DNA of 6,861 bases from Candidatus Hodarchaeota archaeon (GTDB lineage Archaea > Asgardarchaeota > Heimdallarchaeia > Hodarchaeales > YT1-057), in the NCBI GenBank assembly GCA_016839955.1, contig JAEOTI010000585.1:1-6861 (forward strand). Direction: 5' to 3'. Below the pieces are notes generated by a model, which did not search any database, was not told the DNA's origin, and saw nothing but the letters and a program-made list of their open reading frames with translations. The translations under genes and the position numbers were made by a program. Position 1 is the stretch's first letter, and the number at the start of each line of letters is the position of its first letter. This document shows, one piece after another, positions 1 to 5,623 of this stretch.

Positions 1-2
1 TG

Positions 3-869
3 ATTGCAGAACTAGAGCAAGGAAACATCAAAGAAAATAAAGTTTCCTTAACTGATTCTATCACTGAACGTTTCAACGTTTTTTATGAGGAAATTGGAAA
101 TGAACAGGCTCTAAAAAAGGCTCATCTACCATATTATTATCTTAAGACCGATTTATGGTCGATTCATTGGAAGTCAGGAGTATCACATAAATGTCCAAGC
201 TCAGACCGAGGAGCGAGAAATCTGATTGATTCTGTTTCGTTTAAACCAGGATTCTTTGAGCTTTTAAAAAATCAACAGATTCGAAACATCATCAAAGAAC
301 GATTATTCCTCAAGGCAGAAGAAGACATTCGTCAAAAAGATCCGTTCAAGAACGAGTTTTTCACACCTCCAAAGAATATTCCTGAAATCATTGAGAAAAT
401 ATTTGGGAAAACGCCATCTATTATCGAACAAGAATATCAATTCGATACTGATCAATTGACACTTGAATTTGCCCAAGAAAAGCTATTGCAGGAATTTCTA
501 ATTACTCGGTGGGATCACATAACCGAATTCCGTGAGAAAGATTTACAGATCTTTCGGGGAGCAAATATCGGTGTGGAGTACAACACGCAAACAGCGGGGA
601 GGATTGATATCTTAGCTGAGGATAAGAATCATAAAAATTTAACAGTTATCGAGTTAAAACGAGGCTTAGGTGGAGAACGACATTTAGGCCAATTGTTACG
701 ATATATGGGTTGGGTACGAACGAAGATATCTGAGGGAAAAGATGTTTTTGGATTATTAATTGCCTCCAAATTTCAGGAGTCAATGCAATATGCTATCCAA
801 GAATTGCACACTGTGTCATTGATGGAATACGAACTGCAATTTCGACTCCTTCCAGTCAAATTCTTATAA
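3..869 (+). CDS. Sulfur-binding (phosphorothioate-DNA) domain fused to NucS-like PD-(D/E)XK nuclease, 5'-truncated
   Basis: The frame is open from the window edge, so the true start lies upstream; 288 residues are visible. An internal TTG at 456 could be taken for a start, but the frame runs unbroken through it. Visible residues about 1-105 resemble the N-terminal sulfur-binding domain of McrA-type HNH enzymes that recognise phosphorothioate DNA: a helix with ITERFN, then PYYYLKTDLW (43-52), then GFFELL and RNIIKERLF near 83-102. Probably only 20-30 residues are missing. Residues about 155-285 form a nuclease domain like the C-terminal part of NucS: E192, D202 in GRIDILAED, E217-x-K219 in VIELKR, and Q230 in GQLLRYMGWV. 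These are the expected metal-binding and catalytic positions. Usual sulfur-binding-domain partners are HNH nucleases, so this pairing is less ordinary. Predicted role: cleavage of DNA carrying phosphorothioate (foreign or self). The nuclease call is firm; the sulfur-binding call is by pattern only. Confidence 0.8.
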   Translation: MAELEQGNIKENKVSLTDSITERFNVFYEEIGNEQALKKAHLPYYYLKTDLWSIHWKSGVSHKCPSSDRGARNLIDSVSFKPGFFELLKNQQIRNIIKERLFLKAEEDIRQKDPFKNEFFTPPKNIPEIIEKIFGKTPSIIEQEYQFDTDQLTLEFAQEKLLQEFLITRWDHITEFREKDLQIFRGANIGVEYNTQTAGRIDILAEDKNHKNLTVIELKRGLGGERHLGQLLRYMGWVRTKISEGKDVFGLLIASKFQESMQYAIQELHTVSLMEYELQFRLLPVKFL

Positions 870-898
870 TTAAACCATTATATTCAAGTGAGAAGCTT

Positions 899-1213
899 AT
901 GGAAAAGATCTACAACAAAGCAATTAGAGATAAAATACCTGAGATTATTAAAAAAAAGGGTCTAAAGTGTGAGTGTAAAACTCTTGATAATCGCGAGTTT
1001 TTATTCCATTTAGAGAAGAAGTTGGATGAAGAAATAAGAGAATATCACCAAACAAAGGACATTGAGGAATTAGCTGATCTATTAGAAGTAGCATATAGGA
1101 TTATTGAGTTACGAGGAGTATCATTATCTGAGATTGAAGAAATAAGAACAAGAAAGAATTTGGAAAGGGGATCTTTCTCAAAAAATCTGTTTCTTGTGAA
1201 AACGAGTGAATAA
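899..1213 (+). CDS. MazG/PRA-PH-like nucleoside triphosphate pyrophosphohydrolase
   Basis: This 104-residue all-helical protein carries the Mg-binding signature of the MazG/phosphoribosyl-ATP pyrophosphohydrolase superfamily: E44, E45 and E48 on one helix (LDEEIREY), then E57 and D60 (EELADLLE) on the next. It opens with the typical KAIRDKIPEII helix and closes with a KNLERGSF turn, which corresponds to the glycine-rich end of small house-cleaning members. The length is normal for a single-domain member. It likely hydrolyses an NTP, perhaps a modified one, to NMP and pyrophosphate in the cytosol; the substrate cannot be read from sequence. The ATG at 899 has a weak GTGAG upstream at 888-892. 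The gene starts 29 bases after the nuclease gene on the same strand, so co-transcription is plausible. It is not HisE by context, since no his genes are near. Confidence 0.85.
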   Translation: MEKIYNKAIRDKIPEIIKKKGLKCECKTLDNREFLFHLEKKLDEEIREYHQTKDIEELADLLEVAYRIIELRGVSLSEIEEIRTRKNLERGSFSKNLFLVKTSE

Positions 1214-1479
1214 TGAAATTGGATAATATCAAGGAATATTCTTCTTGTTATTATGATTTGTATAATCATTATTTGTGAAATTTTAGAAAACAGATTTGAA
1301 GGCTGGTTTGACGACGTTTTTATTATCAAGAAAGAGAATAAGGAATTTGAAAATCTGGAATTAAATCAAGGAAAACTACTATTGAAGAGTTAATTAGAAG
1401 AAAATTAGTGCTATATTTCAAAAACTTAGAAAATCTTAAACTAATTTTATTAACTGTTACTGTGGAGAATTTGTTATGA
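1213..1479 (+). pseudogene. Frame-broken coding remnant, possibly 6-pyruvoyl-tetrahydropterin synthase-like
   Basis: No single long frame exists here, but three overlapping open stretches join into one protein-like chain. Frame A starts with an ATG overlapping the previous stop (TAATG) and runs 1213-1278, ending in CYYDLYNHYL. Frame B (open 1217-1393) gives CEILENRFEGWFDDVFIIKK and NLELNQGK. Frame C (open 1351-1479) gives TTIEELIRRKL and LLTVTVENLL, and its stop overlaps the next gene's ATG (ATGA). A and C are in the same frame, so the two shifts compensate; the second falls at an AAAA run (1372-1375). The order C..LxxHxY, GWFDDVFIIKK, LN, TTIEEL, VTVEN loosely recalls the PTPS/QueD family (HGHNY, GMVxDFxxLK, LDHxxLN, PTxENL, VxVxET). 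Zinc and catalytic residues would be mostly lost, and about a third of the usual length is missing. It may be a decayed gene, an assembly error, or chance. Confidence 0.3.
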
Positions 1480-1970
1480 ACTATGATGAATGTCCTTATT
1501 GTAGAAGGTTCTCTATAGTAGATTCTTACTGTTTTGAATGTGAAGATGAAATCATTGGAACTGGAACCTCACTTAAGATCATTAATTTCGATTTTCCTTC
1601 CAAAAATAACACAAAATATGTGGAAGAAGCTAAAAAACTCTTTAATGAAGAAAATATCAGGTTCTTTGGTGATTTACTAGCTGTAGCTCTCATTAATGAC
1701 TTATTTATAGGTGGAATTACAATAAATTTCAATGGTGCAGAAATAAATGAAAATGGTGAAATTATAAACCCTCATGATGTCTCCATAGGGGTAGACGTTG
1801 TGGTTATAGAAAAATATCGGAAAAAAGGAATCGGTTCTGCTCTAATGAGTGAATTCCTGAAGGTATTTAATAAGAAATATAAGGAATTAGGAGTTGAAAT
1901 ATATTTAGAGGCAAATTCTTGGGCTGGTTATAAATTGGCTGAAAAATTTGGTTTTGACGCGGAATTATGA
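1476..1970 (+). CDS. GNAT-family N-acetyltransferase with N-terminal zinc ribbon
   Basis: This 164-residue protein has two parts. Residues 6-22 form a small zinc-ribbon knuckle pair: CPYC (C6, C9) and CFEC (C19, C22). Residues about 45-164 form a GNAT acetyltransferase fold: the acetyl-CoA pyrophosphate loop is RKKGIG (R115, G118, G120) after strand IGVDVVVIEKY, followed by helix SALMSEFLKVF. The end, LEANSWAGYKLAEKFGF, carries N147 and Y152 at positions usually near the thioester and acting as general acid. The acceptor substrate is unknown; a zinc ribbon could help bind a protein or nucleic acid, which is inference. Start choice is supported by GGAG at 1464-1467, 8 bases before the ATG. The ATG overlaps a TGA in the preceding broken frame. 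No clear promoter of its own is seen. Composition is AT-rich like its upstream neighbours. Confidence 0.88.
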   Translation: MNYDECPYCRRFSIVDSYCFECEDEIIGTGTSLKIINFDFPSKNNTKYVEEAKKLFNEENIRFFGDLLAVALINDLFIGGITINFNGAEINENGEIINPHDVSIGVDVVVIEKYRKKGIGSALMSEFLKVFNKKYKELGVEIYLEANSWAGYKLAEKFGFDAEL

Positions 1971-2015
1971 CTCCTCGATAATGTGTGTCCTGTAGAATTG
2001 TTTTTAATAAATTGT

Positions 2016-2042
2016 GTTTCTTAAATTTTCGATTTGAGAAAC
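2016..2042. terminator. Hairpin downstream of the GNAT gene
   Basis: GTTTCTTAAA (2016-2025) pairs with TTTGAGAAAC (2033-2042) around a 7-base loop, giving ten pairs with one T-G wobble. The stem can extend outward by TGT/ACA across a two-base bulge. It lies 46 bases after the stop at 1970, and a T-rich run precedes it at 2000-2006. It could be a 3'-end processing or stabilising structure; no T-run follows it directly, so a classical intrinsic terminator is not shown. Confidence 0.3.
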
Positions 2043-2242
2043 CCACATCAATCTTTTTTCAATGAAGGTGTTAATCCAGCCTTTTACGACACTAAGAAAG
2101 ATGAATTTTCCAGAAATTGCTAAAACAGGTCATTAAAATGAATTAATTGGGTATTTTTTTGTGAATCATATTTAAAAATGTTCATATTTTATCAAAAGAG
2201 AGTCGAGATAATACTGAACAAGATTAATAGTGATAAATATGA

Positions 2243-2523
2243 AGAAAAATAGTATTAAAAGACATTTATCTCCTTATTCGCCCTCTCCGCGCATGTGGAT
2301 CTAATACTCGTGTTGTCATAATCGGCGCAAAATCAGGATGAATTTTCTGAAAGTATACCATCAAGGGAAGAATTGAGTATTCTGATGCGAGTAAAAGATG
2401 AATTAAAAGGTTTGAAAAGAGATTCAAACTCTTTGGATTGTTTCACACACTCTTCAAATACTGAAAGAAAAATCTGTTGTGAAGACAATAGAATCAGAAG
2501 TCAATAATATAGAAGAAGAATGA
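2243..2523 (+). pseudogene. Possible decayed coding stretch, unknown family
   Basis: Three overlapping open pieces in successive +1 frames give protein-like sequence. Piece 1 (2243-2341) reads YLLIRPLRACGSNTRVVIIG; piece 2 (2322-2507) reads SREELSILMRVKDELKGLK; piece 3 (ending at the TGA 2521-2523) reads QILKEKSVVKTIESEVNN. Pieces 2 and 3 join smoothly at an AAAA run (2415-2418) into a long charged, coiled-coil-like helix. Piece 1 lacks an ATG. No family is recognised. This may be a degraded gene, a gene split by homopolymer errors, or chance open frames in AT-rich DNA. Confidence 0.22.
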
Positions 2524-2535
2524 ATTTTCTCATTC

Positions 2536-2652
2536 TTACTCGCCGATAAATCCATCTAAACTCGTACTTCGTTTACATGTTTCTTTATGATGAAGAAAGG
2601 CTTTCTTTGACTGGAAGCTCTTACCACAAGCATAACATTTGGTTTGCCGCAC
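2536..2652 (-). CDS. C2HC zinc-finger microprotein
   Basis: A short minus-strand frame encodes 38 residues, GTG start to TAA, containing one near-classical zinc finger. C6-x2-C9 (KCYACGKSF) is followed by twelve residues, then H22-x3-C26 (HKETC), which is the C-x2-C-x12-H-x3-C pattern with the conserved GKSF and a hydrophobic helix residue (F19, L20). A short polar tail ends in GFIGE. The finger fills most of the protein, so it would act as a small DNA-, RNA- or protein-binding factor. An in-frame TAG eight codons upstream of C6 (at 2661-2659) limits the start to GTG or another near-cognate codon. An ATG in another frame at about 2675 would require a frameshift. The gene is divergent from the Fic gene. 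Zinc-ligand spacing makes chance unlikely, but expression is unproven and the true start is uncertain. Confidence 0.55.
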   Translation of the reverse strand: MRQTKCYACGKSFQSKKAFLHHKETCKRSTSLDGFIGE

Positions 2653-2670
2653 TTGTATAGTCTACTTCGT

Positions 2671-2681
2671 TCATAATATAG
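2671..2681 (-). promoter_or_regulatory. TATA-like box for the zinc-finger gene
   Basis: On the minus strand GCTATATTATGA lies with its centre about 24-25 bases before the GTG at 2652. That is the archaeal TATA-to-start distance expected for a leaderless transcript beginning at the GTG. There is no clear BRE, and the surrounding DNA is AT-rich, so this is tentative. Confidence 0.3.
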
Positions 2682-2770
2682 CGTTTTTGCGATTTCAATC
2701 TCTTTTATGCACTTATTAGTCATTTATTTGCAATCTAGATAAAAAGTTATCCCCACAAATGTACAAAATA

Positions 2771-2787
2771 GCGAAAAGTATATAAGA
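2771..2787 (+). promoter_or_regulatory. Archaeal BRE/TATA promoter of the Fic gene
   Basis: GCGAAAAG (2771-2778) followed by TATATAAG (about 2779-2786) is a good purine-rich BRE plus TATA box. The TATA centre is about 25 bases before the ATG at 2808, placing transcription start at or next to that ATG. This argues for a leaderless mRNA and against the upstream ATG at 2787, which would overlap the TATA box. Confidence 0.6.
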
Positions 2788-2807
2788 TGTGGGGAGAGGT
2801 TCTATTC

Positions 2808-3686
2808 ATGGTACGAGTCAAAACCATCAAACAGGATAATCGGCAATATTATGCTCTAGTGCATACTCTGCGCGATGGCCAGCGTACCTTCACTCGGACC
2901 AAGCACCTAGGTCGAGATCTCCCAACAAACTTAGAAGCTCAAATCGAGGATTTCAGCCATGCACTATTTCTGGAAACTTGGGAAGATCAGCTACACGCTA
3001 TCAAACAAGGTCATCAACAAACACTCAAAAAAACTCCTCCTAGCGCGATAGCAAAAAACAATGAAACCTTTGGGGTGCGTTTTACCTATGATTCCAATCG
3101 GATTGAAGGAAACACCCTCACACACCGAGAAATTGCACAGCTACTACTTGAAGGTCAGGCTCCTAAGCGACCCTTTACCGACATCCTTGAAGCGAAAAGT
3201 CATCAAGCCCTCTTCGAAGCAATGTGTCGTTATGCGGCAACTTCTGATGTCTTAGATCTCGATTTGATCCTAGAATGGCATCATCTCCTGCTGAAAGATT
3301 CCAATCCAGACATTGCCGGGTTAATTCGCGACGGAGAGGTCGCGATTAAAGGTAGTGAGCATATTCCTCCTCCCGCAGCTGTTCTGGGTCTTCTCCTGAA
3401 CGACTTTTTTCAATGGTATCAGGAGGCCAAGGACCGTCTTCACCCAGTCGAACTGGCAGCGCTGGTCCATTACAAATATGTCTGGCTTCACCCCCATTGG
3501 GACGGTAATGGGCGAATAGCACGGATGTTGATGAATTATGTCCTGGTTACTCAGAACTACCCTATGTATAACCTCCCAGCGAAGAATCGCTCTCGGTATT
3601 ATGCTGCACTCGATAGTGCCGATCGCTTTGAAGATCCCTACCGGTTCGTCCGCTATCTCACACGCCAATATGTGAAAAGCGTTTAG
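2808..3686 (+). CDS. Fic-domain protein AMP-transferase (class II, N-terminal inhibitory motif)
   Basis: This 292-residue protein carries the Fic active loop HPHWDGNGRIAR (H228-R239). It supplies the catalytic histidine, the acidic metal ligand D232, the GNG phosphate-binding turn and the arginine that contacts the nucleotide. It most likely transfers AMP from ATP to a hydroxyl of a target protein. S96-x3-E100-G101-N102 (SNRIEGN) matches the [S/T]xxxE(G/N) inhibitory-helix motif lying N-terminal to the Fic core, so it can block itself without a separate antitoxin (class II). Residues 1-40 form a short strand-rich N-terminal region ending in KHLGRDLP, as in many archaeal Fic proteins. An in-frame ATG at 2787 adds seven residues, but the TATA position favours 2808; a GGGGAGAGG at 2791-2799 could instead act as a ribosome site if transcription starts earlier. 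The target is unknown. Codon use is richer in G and C than the neighbours, suggesting acquisition. Confidence 0.93.
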   Translation: MVRVKTIKQDNRQYYALVHTLRDGQRTFTRTKHLGRDLPTNLEAQIEDFSHALFLETWEDQLHAIKQGHQQTLKKTPPSAIAKNNETFGVRFTYDSNRIEGNTLTHREIAQLLLEGQAPKRPFTDILEAKSHQALFEAMCRYAATSDVLDLDLILEWHHLLLKDSNPDIAGLIRDGEVAIKGSEHIPPPAAVLGLLLNDFFQWYQEAKDRLHPVELAALVHYKYVWLHPHWDGNGRIARMLMNYVLVTQNYPMYNLPAKNRSRYYAALDSADRFEDPYRFVRYLTRQYVKSV

Positions 3687-3703
3687 CTTTCACATACTTT
3701 TTT
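3669..3703 (+). terminator. Hairpin with T-run at convergent gene ends
   Basis: TATGTGAAAAGC (3669-3680) pairs with GCTTTCACATA (3686-3696), an 11-pair stem with one bulged A and a 5-base loop. CTTTTTT (3697-3703) follows on the plus strand. This is an intrinsic-terminator shape for the Fic gene. The Fic TAG (3684-3686) spans the loop and the first base of the right arm, and the opposite gene's TGA (3690-3692) lies in the right arm, so the structure serves both convergent transcripts. Confidence 0.7.
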
Positions 3704-4805
3704 CCTTCCCAAACATTTTTGTCCTTCTTTGAATCCAATTTGGATAAAGCTCCTTTCGTAACTGCTTAAGTATATCATCTTCCTCCTTAGATATAAAAAA
3801 ATAATATAAGAATAAACTAAGACAAACTAGGCTTCCTAATTCATAGAATTCTAATGTAAGTTTAATATCGAAATTTGCTATAGTTACGGATTCTATTGAA
3901 AAACTAGCTAGATAGTTATTGATGCTTACTGTTGTCTTATTCTCTTCTAAATTTAAGTTTCCTGATAGTAATGGATTTTGATACCAACCAAAGAAATAAT
4001 CAATCAGTAATGGATTTTTAATTCTAAAATAATTATTGGTAGGATCAACTTGTATCCAATATCCTGTTTCGTTTTGAAATTCTGCCCATTGGTGAAGATT
4101 ATCTACTGGTGAAGAATCTGATGCAATTAAACCGCTTATAGTTCTTGCTGGAATATTAATGGCTCTACACAATGCTACAAACAATCGTGCTTTATGTCTA
4201 CATACTCCAGATTTCAGTAATAGAACATCAGAAGCGTTCTCAATTTTCAATTCATCGTTATATTTGATTTCATTATGTATATACTCAAAAAAAATCCTTG
4301 CTTTAACTTCCCTGGTTTGAGATCCCATAACTAAGCTCGAGGCAGTATTGATAATTTCTGAATGGTTTGAATCAATGTATTTTGAGGGGTTTATACATCT
4401 GGTGTTATTTACATTGTCCAAGTAATCAATAATGATCCCTTTTTTCCTTAAAATGTATATTTTGACAGAAGATTCCGGTTTTAATTGATTTAGTGACAAA
4501 TTCACCCAATCCCCACCAAAACAATCTTTCAATATGATCGGGGTTGTAATTCTCAACGAATTGATGTAGAGTTTGATATCCTTATTTCTGGGAGTAAATC
4601 GTCCAATTGGGATTATCGCATGTGTTTTATTGTTAGTTTCCAAATACTTCAAAAAACTAATACTAAATTGATGTTCATTCGAAAATTCCACTTCAGAGGC
4701 AGTTTCCATTAATAAGCGATGAGAAACCAATTGTACATCTAGCATTGGAACAATTAAGAGAATAATTACTAAGTGCTTCAATGAATTTTTAATTATATGC
4801 TGCAA
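3690..4805 (-). CDS. Membrane-anchored transglutaminase-like protein
   Basis: This 371-residue protein has a transglutaminase-like cysteine-protease fold. The catalytic triad is visible as C202 (SGVCRHKARLFVALCR), H238 (LHQWAEF) and D254 (WIQVDPT), within a core of about residues 155-265. A hydrophobic segment at about 11-28 after a lysine-bearing start looks like a signal anchor. A second membrane segment (about 322-338, SLVCLSLFLYYFF) is followed by a charged cytosolic tail. The core is therefore predicted to face outside, where such proteins cleave or crosslink peptides; the substrate is unknown. Residues 35-150 may be a beta-rich accessory domain. The start is uncertain: the frame opens after a TGA at 4832-4830 and has no ATG before residue 21, so TTG at 4805 is the best choice because it keeps the anchor. 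The gene is convergent with Fic and divergent from the HEPN pair. Its AT-rich composition matches the right-hand genes. Confidence 0.85.
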   Translation of the reverse strand: MQHIIKNSLKHLVIILLIVPMLDVQLVSHRLLMETASEVEFSNEHQFSISFLKYLETNNKTHAIIPIGRFTPRNKDIKLYINSLRITTPIILKDCFGGDWVNLSLNQLKPESSVKIYILRKKGIIIDYLDNVNNTRCINPSKYIDSNHSEIINTASSLVMGSQTREVKARIFFEYIHNEIKYNDELKIENASDVLLLKSGVCRHKARLFVALCRAINIPARTISGLIASDSSPVDNLHQWAEFQNETGYWIQVDPTNNYFRIKNPLLIDYFFGWYQNPLLSGNLNLEENKTTVSINNYLASFSIESVTIANFDIKLTLEFYELGSLVCLSLFLYYFFISKEEDDILKQLRKELYPNWIQRRTKMFGKEKSM

Positions 4806-4837
4806 CTTTTGATCTATATTCTTTTTCCTTCAATTGA

Positions 4838-4847
4838 CCTTAAAAGA
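4838..4847. promoter_or_regulatory. Shared TATA-like element between divergent genes
   Basis: CCTTAAAAGA contains TTAAAA on the plus strand and TTTTAA on the minus strand. It lies about 33 bases before the ATG at 4877 and about 38 before the TTG at 4805. A TATA box here would give short leaders of about 8-11 bases in both directions. It is the only fair candidate in the 71-base gap, and it is weak. Confidence 0.25.
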
Positions 4848-4876
4848 TCTAGGTTTTCCTTTTTCATAGATAGAAA

Positions 4877-5527
4877 ATGGATGGAATTCTTTTGTCTAAC
4901 AGATCTGATGAAAACGTAAATGAGAAACTATCTTTTGATAAGTTTAAAAAGAACGATTGTCGCTTCTTGGAGGATCGGTACAAGAGATATTTATGGACTA
5001 TTCAGGAATGGAGCCGAATTATAGGTAGAAAGATAAATCGACCTCCACATATTAATACGTTATATCATGAAGGATTTAATGCTTTTTTTCAGGGTCTCTA
5101 TTCTGCCTCAATTCTGACAATAACAGCTACCATTGAATTAACGTTGAAAGCGATAGTTAATTTGTCACTGATGTCTTCTAATGTTAATAAAAACTTTAAA
5201 AACGTTACTAAAGAAGCTGTTAAGCAAGAAATAATTTCTCCTGAACTTGGAAGTGAATTACATTATCTACGACAAAATACACGTAATATACTAACCCATG
5301 ACGTAGGTATGGCGTCTCACATGACCGTAGGGTGGGAAAAAGATCCTACAAGTGCAGCTGGTCATATGTTAACTGATAAGCGACTAGACAAGCTAGTTCC
5401 ACTCCAACGGGATTCCCAAAGTTTGTTTGCATCAAGAGAAGTCTATGCAAAAGAAGCGATTCAACTCTTGTTTCAAGTGTTTCAAAGTGTTATTGCTTCT
5501 GGTAAAGATTGGAGTAATCTAGTATAA
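4877..5527 (+). CDS. HEPN-type protein with intact RNxxxH motif (putative RNase)
   Basis: This 216-residue, mainly helical protein has the layout of HEPN-family proteins. A long helix with small and aliphatic residues (about 63-97, GLYSASILTITATIELTLKA) carries E87 at the point where HEPN helices often have a conserved acid. A second helix pair follows (115-141), ending in R136-N137-x3-H141 (RNILTH). R-polar-x3-H is the canonical HEPN ribonuclease motif, with the active site usually formed between two protomers. A C-terminal helix (about 188-206) closes the bundle. Residues 1-55 are charged and unassigned. HEPN proteins of this kind act as toxins or abortive-infection RNases, or as partners of nucleotidyltransferases; none of the latter is adjacent. 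The family call is by motif and helix pattern, so an exact subfamily (for example DUF4145-like) is not claimed. The next gene looks like a paralogue. AT-rich. Confidence 0.68.
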   Translation: MDGILLSNRSDENVNEKLSFDKFKKNDCRFLEDRYKRYLWTIQEWSRIIGRKINRPPHINTLYHEGFNAFFQGLYSASILTITATIELTLKAIVNLSLMSSNVNKNFKNVTKEAVKQEIISPELGSELHYLRQNTRNILTHDVGMASHMTVGWEKDPTSAAGHMLTDKRLDKLVPLQRDSQSLFASREVYAKEAIQLLFQVFQSVIASGKDWSNLV

Positions 5528-5623
5528 TTTTTCTCAAAATTCCATGCTGAAAAACATAATTTTAAAAATTGACCAAATCCGATAACTACCTGATATCCCA
5601 TACAAGAATAAAGAGATTTTGAA

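Larger units (their letters stand above)
1971..2535. other. Gene-poor stretch with stop codons in all frames
   Basis: After the acetyltransferase no intact gene of normal length is seen until the zinc-finger gene at 2536-2652. The stretch is AT-rich except for a short GC-richer patch at about 2278-2340. It holds one hairpin (2016-2042), T-rich runs at 2000-2006 and 2154-2160, and the possible decayed coding stretch at 2243-2523. I found no tRNA, CRISPR-type repeat or riboswitch-like fold by eye. Confidence 0.6.

Noticed and set aside
456..458. TTG as start of a 137-residue nuclease
   Set aside because: The frame is open without stops back to the window edge and encodes a recognisable N-terminal domain.
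1045..1329. 94-codon minus-strand open frame
   Set aside because: It overlaps the MazG-like gene antisense, shows no domain, and is a shadow of the real frame.
2101..2529. ATGAATTTTC found three times (2101, 2338, 2520)
   Set aside because: Ten bases, AT-rich, uneven spacing (237 and 182); probably chance.
2593..2610. Palindrome AAGAAAG-G-CTTTCTT
   Set aside because: It lies in the coding part of the zinc-finger gene and is explained by its lysine/phenylalanine codons; no operator context.
2747..2757. TTATCCCCACA resembling a bacterial DnaA box
   Set aside because: It has two extra C bases relative to TTATCCACA, is alone, and sits beside an archaeal-type promoter.
3321..3668. 115-codon minus-strand open frame inside Fic
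   Set aside because: Antisense to conserved Fic motifs, with no family features.
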